A DNA stretch of 64,000 nt from Chromobotia macracanthus (lineage: Eukaryota > Chordata > Actinopteri > Cypriniformes > Botiidae): contig JAZGTH010000005.1 of NCBI GenBank assembly GCA_036877525.1, positions 124,001 to 188,000 of the forward strand. The letters are read 5' to 3'. Shown here piece by piece: positions 56,801 to 64,000 of the stretch. The translations under genes were made by a program, and so were the position numbers. The number at the start of each line of letters is the position of its first letter. Positions within the stretch are counted from its first letter, which is position 1. The notes under the pieces are model-generated. The model did not search any database, was not told the DNA's origin, and saw nothing but the letters and a program-made list of their open reading frames with translations.

Positions 56801-58788
56801 TTACTGCATTTGTTTATTTATATTTAAGTAACATGTTTGTGTTTATTTTGCAGTTTCACAAAAAACGTAATAGAGATTGAAAAGAAACAACATGATTGGA
56901 CTCAACAAAGTCAAGTAAAGAGAAAATTTACTTAATCAACTGGGTGATCATTGAAGCCTCTTCATCTCTTTACAATGTTTGGCTATCTGTATATGCATGC
57001 TCAATGCACATACTTGCAGAGGACAGAATATTCCCTTTCGGGAAATCACATCACTTTTTTTTAATCTTTTTAACCAAAATTAAAAAGAGCCAATTCAACA
57101 AATATCATGACAAAGTCAGTGAGATATTGGTTTTGTCTGTTGTTAATACATTCCAGTCGTTAAGTAAATGTCACAGGAAAACAATGTCAGTGTCTCAGTG
57201 TATAGTGAGCCCGTGTCCCTGCCAGTGCCCGAACCTGTGTACACAATATACTTATTCACGACCCAGGGGGCTGACTGAGACACACCCTTTGTGTCTGCAA
57301 ACCTTTACCATCCTCACCTTCACTGACCTGAGAGTCACTGCAAACTTCACTGCCCACAGACTCAGGAGAGCTAGAACCATCCAAACACTACTGTAGATTA
57401 AATAAACCAGTTCTCACCAACCTATTTTAAATAATTACTGTTTGACCCCTGATTTATAGCAGCTGACATCGGACCAAACACTGCAGGGGAAATATAGAAT
57501 TTGAAGGGAGGACATGATTGAAACCATATGTTTGATGTTACTCCACCAAACACGATATGTATTATACAACACACAATGTGATGTGTGAATGTGAAATAAG
57601 TTCCATATAATAATATATAGATCTTAACTTCCAAAATTATGTAAAAAAAAATTGTATATAAGAAATGGTAAGTAGTAAGAAAAAATATAGTAAGAAAAAG
57701 TTTCTATTTAAATTTTCAATATTCAGAAAAAAAATTGGATTATAAAACAGGCCCTTATTGGCCCAATGAGTCATTTGTGAGATTTTTGGACATGAGCGAC
57801 TTTGTTCCATTCATAAAAGAAACTGGGTCTCATATGACCCGCTCTGAGGTAAGCAGAATTCTGAGTAATGCAACAATTCATCAGTTCTTCTTTGACCTCA
57901 AAACTTCTGAAAACTTCTTTGGCTTCAGCACATGGCTGGCAGGATCTGCTCCACTGGAAATCATCTGACTTATCCCATGGCTGTTCGCACAGATTCTTAG
58001 CATTCAGAATTTCCATTGACTGCATACAAACACTATCACACATCTCAGGCAGATTTGCAGTGGAAATCACTGTTGAGATTTCTAACACACCAAATGTGAA
58101 TGTGACATGCAAACATGCAAAGGAAACTGCAGCATAGAGTTAAAACAGTTAACCAAGGCCAAAAGTAATATTGTGGAGTTTTTATTAAATTGTCTACAAA
58201 CTTTGGCATAAAAGCATTTGCCTACATAAGTCTGCTGTTTGTTTCTGAACCATAGCAGTTCAGGTATTCAAAGATATGATGATTGAGTTCTTCATAACAT
58301 TCCACAACACTTGAATTCCAGAAACGATTAGAAATGTGCTGCTAGACACTCTCTCCCCTCAATAATCCAGGAACTTTTAGAGTATGCCAGAAATATATCA
58401 GTACATGTAAAGTTGCAATCTAAGACTTTTTCATGTATATTTGTCATCAGAGGTAGTCACCCTTTGCCAAAAAATTGCAAAAATATTCTCATTCCTTAAA
58501 TGCAATGGTTCTTATTCTGTACAAACTGTATATAAACTGGGTATAATTTTGTCACCAATTTACGGTTAAGTGAAACACTCCCACCCCAACACACACAGCA
58601 TCAGCTGAGGGTCTTGAATGTAAATGTGATAATTTGTCAATGTGATAATTTGTCACAGCTATTACAAATATTTGTAATAGCTGTGATGTGTGAACAGCGA
58701 TCGCACCTGTGGTTCTGACTCCAGTCCTCTGCTGTATGAACTTGTCTTGTTTTCTTCTACTCCAGTTGAAGATAAAACCATTTCAGAT
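35602..58788 (-). CDS. pdlim4: PDZ and LIM domain protein 4-like, five last coding exons (partial gene)
   Basis: Coding order on the - strand is 58788-58707, 45591-45380, 44733-44576, 37866-37725, 35806-35602. Exon lengths (82, 212, 158, 142, 205) join in phase to 265 residues and a TGA stop, all with GT-AG introns. The protein has a middle segment with a ZM-like motif (Y-N-N-P-A-G-L-Y-S). Next is S-D-V-Y-R-M-L-Q-D and K-Q-S-G-S-F-K-Y-L-Q, then one complete LIM domain with spacing C-x2-C-x16-H-x2-C-x2-C-x2-C-x17-C-x2-H. It ends Y-P-N-S-K-V-E-L-V. That ending and K-A-R-D-K-L-Y-H-P fit PDLIM4 (RIL), an actin/alpha-actinin-associated adaptor. The ZM-like part recalls PDLIM1. The PDZ exons were not found and probably lie right of the window. 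The introns are swollen by mobile elements. Confidence 0.9.
36078..37013. mobile_element. MITE with perfect 18 bp inverted ends, split by a solo LTR
   Basis: AGTACTGTGCAAAAGTCT at 36078-36095 and its exact reverse complement at 36996-37013 bound the element. Without the LTR at 36247-36786 (and its 5 bp duplication) it is about 390 bp. A related end fragment lies near 55868-55925. It sits in the last pdlim4 intron. No transposase is present, so it is non-autonomous. Confidence 0.85.
36247..36786 (+). mobile_element. Solo LTR, family 2, nested in the MITE, with 5 bp TSD
   Basis: It is bounded by TGTCAGGATCC and GATCCTGACA, with perfect CAAGG duplications at 36242-36246 and 36787-36791. AATAAA lies near 36725. 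It is the best-preserved member of the family and the reference for the rearranged cluster at 14054-15279. Confidence 0.96.
37725..37866 (-). CDS. pdlim4: pdlim4 exon: linker and start of the LIM domain
   Basis: The 142 bp exon reads E-R-H-A-L-R-G-L-R-S-P-V, then a Pro/Thr/Leu-rich linker, then C-T-R-C-A-N-G-I and the first two bases of the next Val codon. The donor is GTGAGT on the - strand. Confidence 0.93.
37945..38045 (+). mobile_element. Short dispersed repeat fragment
   Basis: The text AACAGTTCATCC...CCACCCTCATGTTGTTTC resembles a very common fish repeat that usually begins GGGATAGTTCACCC. A longer copy begins at 63775. The family was assigned from memory only. Confidence 0.5.
38311..39291 (-). 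mobile_element. L2-clade LINE endonuclease ORF, open for 326 codons, no RT
   Basis: A single open frame starts in an AAGATGGCGCC context and codes for a hydrophobic, signal-like N-terminus, a basic K-R-S-K-R-R-K-R-G-R-R patch (about residue 75), then an APE-type endonuclease. The key motifs are intact: T-E-T-W-L-N, R-G-G-G-L-C-F-Y, V-Y-I-P-P, L-G-D-F-N, L-D-H-C-Y and L-G-L-S-D-H. It ends K-S-A-K-P-C-stop, where complete L2 proteins continue into the reverse transcriptase. It lies in a pdlim4 intron on the same strand as the gene. LINEs are usually truncated at the 5' end; here the 3' part is missing. Confidence 0.92.
39300..41350. other. Intronic, no gene recognised; possible unclassified LTR and a perfect hairpin
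   Basis: Positions about 39640-40240 look LTR-like, with an AATAAA near 40191 followed by a TG-rich tail, but no partner copy was found. A 14 bp perfect stem with a two-base loop lies at 40049-40078. The remainder is AT-rich and unassigned. Confidence 0.4.
41355..43722 (+). mobile_element. Ty3/gypsy-like element with direct-repeat ends, decayed
   Basis: Positions 41359-41512 and 43569-43718 are direct repeats containing GGACTCTAAAGCTAATAAAG and TTACACTTACCTGTTTGTTC, and are taken as LTR parts. Between them, on the + strand, are a zinc knuckle (C-L-Y-C-G-S-S-G-H-F-I-K-T-C near 41930) and a reverse transcriptase from 42410 to 42860 (F-T-K-L-D-L-Q-S-T-Y-N-L-V-R). The Y-x-D-D box is changed to Y-T-D-S. 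The next parts match the RT thumb (Q-M-D-R-G-K-V-Q-A-I). After a deletion comes the end of integrase (L-S-P-R-Y-I-G-P-F-P). It is inside the 37.9-44.6 kb intron of pdlim4, opposite in strand to the gene. Confidence 0.86.
43730..44570. other. Intronic, no gene; TGATCAAT cluster at 44455-44535
   Basis: AT-rich intron sequence. A dense run of ATTGATCA/TGATCAAT palindromic units lies just downstream (in gene sense) of the pdlim4 exon at 44576-44733. Confidence 0.6.
44576..44733 (-). CDS. pdlim4: pdlim4 exon: segment with S-D-V-Y-R-M-L
   Basis: The 158 bp exon follows a pyrimidine-rich CTCCTCTGTTTCAG acceptor and ends before GTTAGT. It reads P-E-P-P-M-T-S-S-G-S-R-N-G-F, then S-D-V-Y-R-M-L-Q-D and K-Q-S-G-S-F-K-Y-L-Q-E-I-L. 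These blocks are conserved in PDLIM1/PDLIM4. Confidence 0.95.
45380..45591 (-). CDS. pdlim4: pdlim4 exon with ZM-like motif
   Basis: The 212 bp exon starts in phase 0 after TTTACAG and ends AG before GTGTGT. It reads A-F-Q-T-I-S-S-V-Y-S-S-V, a Ser/Pro-rich stretch, the ZM-like R-P-V-Y-N-N-P-A-G-L-Y-S, and L-P-K-Q-M-A-G-L-S-M-A-S. The acceptor and both phases match the neighbours. Confidence 0.92.
45592..46328. other. Intronic, no gene recognised
   Basis: Start (in + direction) of the 13 kb pdlim4 intron. No domain or repeat family was recognised. Confidence 0.5.
46334..46744 (+). mobile_element. Solo LTR, family 1, with perfect 5 bp TSD
   Basis: It runs TGTTACGG...CTCGTTACA with ATCAG on both sides (46329-46333, 46745-46749). 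TATATAAA lies at 46483-46490 and AATAAA at 46698-46703, giving the expected promoter-to-polyA order. It is the most complete copy of the family and lies antisense in a pdlim4 intron. Confidence 0.97.
46985..47440 (+). mobile_element. DIRS1-like reverse transcriptase fragment
   Basis: A-L-S-P-R-V-F-A-K-V-A-E-A opens the fragment. Then, in another frame, L-D-R-L-G-L-Q-V-N-W and V-L-A-C-L-H-S-F-R-N-R follow. These blocks occur in this order in fish DIRS1-like RTs. Frameshifts and the loss of the catalytic segment make it inert. Confidence 0.75.
47697..48160 (+). repeat. ~460 bp direct repeat, left copy
   Basis: It matches 56577-57030 in the same orientation at high identity over its full length, including TGTGTAAAGCCCCTGAGAAG and AACTGGGTGATCATTGAAGC. 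Both copies keep a GTAAGT (47739 here) and a TTTTGCAG (ending 47981 here) about 240 bases apart. The repeats bracket the BEL/Pao and LINE insertions at 49.8-56.3 kb, but no domain identifies the family. Confidence 0.85.
48161..49840 (+). other. Probable leader and LTR region of the BEL/Pao relic, undefined
   Basis: No coding domain was recognised. A GTATTTAAGG box-like sequence near 48853, GATAATAAAGAA near 48840, and a later TTTGGCATTAGTTCAAG stretch near 49208 could mark an LTR and primer-site region preceding gag at 49850. This is inference, as no second LTR was located. Confidence 0.35.
49850..53590 (+). mobile_element. Second BEL/Pao retrotransposon relic
   Basis: Gag runs from about 49852, with an Ala/Glu/Arg-rich helical stretch. 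A zinc-knuckle region with C-F-R-C-C-S-S-N-D-H-V-T-K-D-C lies near 50680. Reverse transcriptase begins near 51400 (W-Y-L-P-T-I-C-V-Y-H-P, R-V-V-F-D-S-S-A), with F-Y-V-D-D-A near 51890 in another frame. RNase H-like and linker sequence lies at 52089-52950. The end of integrase with its DUF5641-type tail covers 53150-53590 (I-I-N-A-R-P-L, W-K-R-L-Q-Y-L-A-S-L-F-W, G-D-L-V-L-L-K-D-D). Stops and frameshifts are frequent. The + strand orientation is antisense to pdlim4. Confidence 0.88.
53590..56310 (+). mobile_element. LINE copy B, 5' truncated, inserted in the BEL/Pao 3' end
   Basis: It begins W-K-Q-I-K-L-E-V-F near 53610, in frame with the BEL/Pao C-terminus upstream. Then come A-Y-F-S-N-L-L-E-E-N-K-H-N-P-R, a degraded RT core, Y-A-D-D-T-Q-L-Y near 54505, and T-L-H-W near 54890 with the C-terminal Y-K-A-L-N-G-L-A-P-Q-Y-L. 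The long 3' tail ends near AGCGCTATATAAATAAAAT at 56284-56302. It is the better-preserved sister of copy A (4560-6620) and of the inverted tail at 6620-7165. A snap-back palindrome lies at 53925-53963. Confidence 0.88.
56577..57030 (+). repeat. ~460 bp direct repeat, right copy
   Basis: Counterpart of 47697-48160, with GTAAGT at 56619 and TTTTGCAG ending at 56853. Upstream sequence 56450-56576 (CTCCCCTCTGGAGGGCGCTG, then CGATAAAACTTTG) is not shared with the left copy and could be its promoter side. Confidence 0.85.
57031..58640. other. Intronic, no gene recognised
   Basis: AT-rich sequence. Overlapping open frames on both strands at 57735-58137 have no recognised domain. Confidence 0.45.
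58653..58686. repeat. Perfect 34 bp palindrome beside a pdlim4 5' splice site
   Basis: TCACAGCTATTACAAAT is followed immediately by its exact reverse complement, with no spacer. In gene sense it starts about 20 bases after the donor of the exon at 58707-58788. Confidence 0.97.
58707..58788 (-). CDS. pdlim4: pdlim4 exon following the PDZ region
   Basis: The 82 bp exon follows TCTTTCAG and ends CCACAG before GTGCG. It reads S-E-M-V-L-S-S-T-G-V-E-E-N-K-T, then S-R-G-L-E-S-E-P-Q. The final S-E-P-Q matches the equivalent exon end in PDLIM1-type proteins. It supplies one leading base plus 27 codons and ends in phase 0, as the next exon needs. Confidence 0.85.
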
Positions 58789-61700
58789 CTGAAAGACAGC
58801 AGCAGTTAGATGATGGTTGACGGAAAGTTGTTCCAGGGCGAACAACTACTAGTTTAAATAACTACAAAATGCGAAAAGTTAATCCAGATACATGGAACTA
58901 GGTATAGCCAGTGCGAATCTGAAGTTTCAGCACTGTGTCAAGGTCCTAAAGCATAGATGTTTCAAACATTGCTCCGAAGTTTGATTCAAAACACCAATGC
59001 CACGTGGCTATGGCTAAACGATGCTTCGGCACATTTCACAAGTGTTTTGACAGCTGGCATACCTGCCGAATCTGTTTGATGACCACATCAACTGAACACC
59101 ATAACACACATATTTTGTGACGTTCAGCACTGTGGGAGATAATGTCAAAGTAAAATCAAAACCCTAGCAGTTAAAATGTCTGAACAACTATATTAAGATG
59201 TTCTTTATGACAATTTAACCTGACGTGAAGTAAAACACATTTCATCAAACAAACAAGAAATTTTTTACAGTTTGAGCTTCAGAGTCTAAAGAAGCTGAAC
59301 AACAAATTTAAGCAAATTAGGCCTAATGAATAAAACCACAGATAAATGGCAGACAGATTTCCTGGTTCTTATAAAACTGTTAAGAAATAATCAGGTCATG
59401 CTTGCACCCATAATCAAATAGAAAAATAAGAAATAAAAGTTACAAAAGACACTTTAGGACCTTCAAAATGGATTTTGTTATTTTGCATCAACGCAATTAA
59501 CAAAAACGTACAAAAAATGTGCAAATATAAATTTTTTTCTTCTTTTCTTTTTGAGATTGACTTTAGGAACAGTAGATATGTGTGAGTACTTTGATTTTCC
59601 ACAAGTCATGTCGTGGGTGAATGTAAATGGTCTATAAAAGGTCAGTGGCATGAGCAAATGAACAGTCACAAAGCCCCCATAGAACAAAGATCATGATCTT
59701 CTACTTCTGCCCCGCTCTATTTGCACCTACATCTACATGCCACACGCACTCTGAGCAACAAAGAGAACTCTGTGCTTAGTTGTTTTTATGGAAACTTCAG
59801 TCAAAGATGAATGTTGAATGTCAGAGGGACTTTAGGTCATCTGGATCTAGCTGAATGGTTGCTATAGGAAACTTTCTCAGAGGAGACCCTCTCATTTAAA
59901 TGTGGAAATGTCTGCTGTGGGAACATTACATTACCCAGTTGCCACTTGCTGCAATATGCAATTACTCATCATATCAATGCATAAATGTTTATACCCTCCA
60001 CTACTATCAGAAAATGTAAACCTAAATAAGAGCTGGATTTATAAAGACAGAAACAGGCATGTCTTATAAGAACGTGCCATTTGAAAATGATGTGTTGGGT
60101 AATGAGAGAGGGAGATGCAGTGGGCAGAAATGATTTGAGTGAGACAAACAATCTACTCTTCTGTTTTCAGCCATGAAAATCTGAGGAGCTTCAAAATGTT
60201 GTGCATAATCAAGCAGTGCAGGCTGATTAAAATCTCACAATATCTTCTGTTGTGATATTGTGTCATATCAAGCAGTCAAAATGAACCTCCTCATTACATG
60301 ATTTAATGTCTTCTCTTATGGAGCTGGACATCATATCACATGATTTGATGTTCCCCTTTCTACACTACAGTAAAATACCAATAAATATGACCACAAAAAA
60401 GTGTGTCACTATTAACTGCCATATTTATGTATGAAAGTTTAACATTTTGAAGGTAATATGATTTAACAATGTTGCAGGTTTAAGAAATTGATTAAAATCC
60501 CTCAAATTTAATTATTACATACATTTGTAGACAATTCTTCAAATGTATAGCACAAATCAAATAGTACAAATGTATTAAATGTACAAATAGTTTCAGTAAG
60601 TGGTTATTAAATGAAGGGATCATATTTGGGGTAAAACTGTGCTGAAGCCACCAAATGCCTCAAACACAACACATGGAAAACTGTGACTGAACAAGACCTA
60701 TTCCATACTGTACTAACAGCAGACAAAAGCTAATTCTTTACATTATTACTTTATTCCTAATTTTGTGTTAAAATATCTTAATTCATAATGATCTGATAAC
60801 TAATGAGATAAATATTAGTTAAAAGTCATTGTGTAACAGTCTAAGGTCGAATGTAAATAATCTTTATGCTGTCAGATCAGTGGTACAGCTCTGTTATCTC
60901 TCACTAAACTCCCAGTCTCTCTTTCCCTCTGGTCAGGATTAAGTGATTGAGTAGTGAAGAGATTTTATGTTTTTAGATTTACTAGTTTGCTGTATTTCCA
61001 TTTTTAGAAAGGTGACTGTTGGACAGAGGTTTCCAGAAAACACAATAAACCGTTCAAACAAGGTTTCAGAATGTCATCTATTATTTCATAAGGCTTTTTC
61101 AATACTTGTCTGTGAAACACATTATTAACAGGCTGATGTTGTGACTGCCAGAAATGCCAACTCCTGAATCAACCAATAGTGTGAGTTTGGGGCAGGATCA
61201 TGTTTGTCTGAAATTTGAGCAGTTGAGCTAGAAAGAGCTAAAGGGTGTTTTGTTCTTTTAATAAAGAAAATGAAGAAAATATAACAGAAAATAAATAAGC
61301 ATAGACAGATGTTGCCTTTTTGTTTGTGAACTGTGTTCTTATATTAAATTATTAACATAATTGACAATTAAATATCAGGGTGTAAATGGTTACAGCTCAA
61401 TTTAAAACTAATTTGCATTTGGTTCAGACATTAATCAGCATCTGAAGATCACTAATGGTCCATTATTAGTTTGGAGGTGCTCAGCTAACCTCTGTCACCA
61501 GACAAGAACAATGACATCATTACCCCATTGTTTTGATATTCCCTTGACAGCATTCAGAAAAAGACAAATGTAGGTCTTTCATTCTCTGAGCTTTACAATC
61601 CACACACAATTCTTCACTTAGGAAGCACTGTCCACTAAGTGAAGTCCACCCCTGATTTTCTCTTTTGTCTGCTCTGCAGCAATTTAATGATCCCAACCTC

Positions 61701-62129
61701 ATGACTCACTCAGCTGCAACTTGCCAGCAGACTCATGGAAATAAATCTTTTGTCATGTGCACTCTGCCTTCTCCTTAAAAAGGAAGGCGGATGGAGACAG
61801 AGAGATTCCCAGCAGATGTTCTTTGTCTCGCAGTGGCTGTAGGAGGACAGACTGAGTTTGTTAGGGTTAGGGTTAGAGTACAGCACTGAGTACAGCACAG
61901 TCCAAAAGAGACTCTGAACCAGATACACATCCAGGACGTCCAGTGATCAGATTCTGTCCTGATCAGAATCAGTCACTGGTGTGGCCAGATGTATGAACAG
62001 GGCTCAAAATCAAAACCCGTCAAGCACCAAATCAGAGTTAATATAAACAACAGCCGGCCAGTAATTACATTAGGAACAGAAAGAGGGCTAGAGTTCGGAC
62101 ATATTAAAGGTAACAAACATAAATTCTAT
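58789..62129. other. Probable pdlim4 intron, no exon recognised
   Basis: I searched the - strand for the conserved PDZ-exon wording (G-D-x-I-x-x-I-N-G) and did not find it. A dispersed fragment lies at 61160-61205, and a telomere-like TTAGGGTTAGGGTTAG at 61861-61876. Confidence 0.5.
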
Positions 62130-62345
62130 AAATTGGGGCAGTTGTGGCCTACTGGTTAGAGTGTCGAACCTATAACTCGAAGACTGCAGGTTCAATTGTG
62201 TATGCCAGAAGGAAACAACAGAGGTACAACTGAGCAAGGCACATTTCCCCCAGTTGCCTTGGGTACTGCAATGAATGGCTGCCCAGTGCTCTGGGTGTGT
62301 GTTCATGGATTGCAGTGCATGTGTTCACCAACAGCCAGAGCAGAA
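62130..62345 (+). mobile_element. tRNA-derived SINE
   Basis: It starts GGGGCAGTTGTGGCCTACTG, with A-box-like and B-box-like (GGTTCAATT) elements, then GAGCAAGGCACATTTCCCCC and TGCTCTGGGTGTGTGTTCAT. It is better preserved than the copy at 1452-1615. Confidence 0.85.
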
Positions 62346-62734
62346 ATATACACAGCTAACAAAAAATAATGCAAGATACAAATTTCAATATTACATGGTT
62401 AAAACATATGTATGACTGGTAAATGATCTAAAATTAACATTTTGGACCCAGCGTGGATGATTATTGCTTACAGTGTGTGTATGAGATGTTTTCTTTCCTT
62501 AGGATAACTGTACATAGAGATAAACATCCAGAGGTGAACATGTCTTATGAAAACACACACTGGATTCAGTTTTGAAAGCTCAGTTTTCACTGCTCATTGT
62601 GGCTGTAAAGTGATGTACATTTTAAACATGACATTATAAAATAATTATAAAATTATAAAAAGTTTAATTTCATTATAAAATTAAACATTAAATTATAAAA
62701 CTAAAATATATACAGAATTTTTCAGCTAAATCAA

Positions 62735-62815
62735 ATTCATATTTATTTGTATAGCGCTTTTCACTATATGTGTATAATATATATATAGTTTCAAAGCTGC
62801 TTTACAGAAATGCAA
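62735..62815 (-). mobile_element. LINE 3' tail fragment
   Basis: On the - strand it reads AAAAGCGCTATACAAATAAA at its end, matching the terminal motif of LINE copy B, preceded by GTAAAGCAGCTTTGAAAC. Confidence 0.65.
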
Positions 62816-63770
62816 CAGAATGTACATTGCCAGAAAACCGTTATTTGAAGTGATTTAGGAATTGCAAGAATTGCAGATGTTAGTTAGATCAACACATTTT
62901 TCAATAAGATAAATTTTTCAGTAAGATCAATACTTTTTTGCAAAAGAATTTTTTTACAGCCATGTCCTAACTAGACACTATGCCAAGACACATGATAAAA
63001 AGTATTTTTTCCATGTTAATCATTTTTGTCCTAAGCAGCTGCGAAGGCAATACGCTATAAGCGATAGTGAATATTTTAGAAATGGCTTCTTTTTCTGTGA
63101 CATTGCGGCTGTAACAGTAAACAAACATAACAATGTAACAGTAAACACATTAGATTACTAGAGGATTTTCTCACACGTGTTGGTTTGACCAACATTATGC
63201 AGACAAAAGTGATCAAAATAAACCCAATAAACTGACTTATGTTTTCATAGTAGAGAAAAGCCTCATGTCAGCCAAATAACGGAAAACAACGGAAGTCTAT
63301 GAGGTCTTTATTAATAAAGTGAAACAAACAGGTGAGTGTGTACTTTGTGTGCTTTTTGTTTGTCTCTTTTTTAAGTAACAGATGTTTTTGTACATACCCC
63401 TGAATGTAGGAACTAATATTTCCACGTCTTTGATGTCTAAACAAGAAACAGAACATGACTATGGGTGGTATGAGCCATGTAAATGTACGTCCATCCAAAC
63501 ACACCAAAACAGGTCTGTAAGGTGTTTCACCTTACTGCTTCAGCACCGCACACACACTTATCTGCAGAATTTGCTTGTTTCTAAAGCCCAGACAAATACT
63601 AATGACTCATTGGCATATGCTAAGGGTCACATACCAAAATATATGGGGGTATGTTTTCACATTTCCAATGGTGTCACATGACCTTATCACAGCAGGCCTT
63701 AAGAATTATGACAGTCCAAATAGGATCCAAACATTTACAACAGCTGACAGACTGCTAGATGGAATACTTA
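62816..63770. other. No gene recognised
   Basis: AT-rich sequence with short overlapping open frames at 63268-63793 and no recognised domain. Confidence 0.45.
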
Positions 63771-63774
63771 TTAA

Positions 63775-64000
63775 AGGGATAGTTCACCGATAAATGAAAA
63801 TTCTGTCATTAATTACTGTCTTTCCACAAATTAAGATATTTTTGATGAAGTCCGAGAGCTTTCTGACCCCCCCATAGACAGCAAAGCAAATACCATTTTC
63901 AAAGCCCAGAACGTTGAATAAAACATCATTAAAATAGTCCATGTGACCACTGTGGTTCAACCTTCATTTTATGAAGAGACAAGAATACTTTGTGTAAAAC
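63775..64000 (+). mobile_element. Dispersed DNA repeat running off the right edge
   Basis: It starts AAGGGATAGTTCACCGATAA and continues GAAAATTCTGTCATTAATTA, GTCCGAGAGCTTTCTGACCC and TAGTCCATGTGACC. This order occurs in a very common repeat of otophysan fish genomes. The family was assigned from memory and is cut by the window edge. Confidence 0.6.

Noticed and set aside
57735..58137. Overlapping open frames on both strands
   Set aside because: No recognisable domain, repeat motif or splice context, and length near chance for this base composition.
62134..62220. Possible tRNA gene
   Set aside because: It has A- and B-box-like sequence but no closed cloverleaf, and a SINE body follows, also seen at 1452-1615.

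Overview
This is nuclear DNA from a bony (teleost) fish. The two host genes have spliced, vertebrate-type exons, and the repeats are typical of fish: L2/UnaL2-type LINE tails, tRNA-derived SINEs, Ty3/gypsy, BEL/Pao and DIRS-like retroelements. Repeats near the right edge resemble ones I associate with cyprinids and other otophysans, so an otophysan fish is a reasonable but unproven guess. I see no bacterial-style operons, CRISPR arrays or rRNA/tRNA genes.

Host genes. The left edge holds the last two coding exons of cct6a (chaperonin TCP-1 subunit zeta, + strand, stop at 402-404). From 35,602 to 58,788 on the - strand lie the last five coding exons of a PDLIM4-type PDZ-LIM protein gene. Its exon phases join without a break, it has a complete C-terminal LIM domain, and it ends in the residues V-E-L-V. 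Its PDZ exons are not seen and probably lie beyond the right edge. The two genes converge, separated by about 35 kb of repeat-rich DNA.

Repeats. Positions 3.6-7.2 kb hold an L2-clade LINE fragment followed by a second LINE whose tail is inverted. 7.7-8.6 kb is a CATC-type tandem repeat. 9.0-10.3 kb is an internally deleted gypsy element. 12.4-15.3 kb holds solo LTRs, including an inverted LTR pair. 17.3-20.7 kb is a solo LTR beside a decayed - strand gypsy with two nested LINE tails. 20.8-28.6 kb is bounded by ~230 bp inverted repeats and holds a BEL/Pao relic and two solo LTRs. 29.8-33.7 kb holds an L2 3' end, LTR fragments and a DIRS-like fragment. The introns of pdlim4 carry a nested MITE/LTR, an endonuclease-only L2 ORF, a + strand gypsy, another solo LTR, a DIRS fragment, a second BEL/Pao relic, and a LINE that joins it in frame. 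At least seven LTRs are solo or nearly so, five with perfect 5 bp target duplications, so LTR-LTR recombination has been a main force here.

I do not see a convincing new biological system. The most useful leads are structural: the 7.7 kb inverted-repeat-bounded composite, the inverted LTR pair, a perfect 34 bp palindrome beside a pdlim4 5' splice site, an open L2 endonuclease ORF without its reverse transcriptase, a telomere-like patch inside a LINE, and a 460 bp direct repeat that keeps intron-like splice signals.
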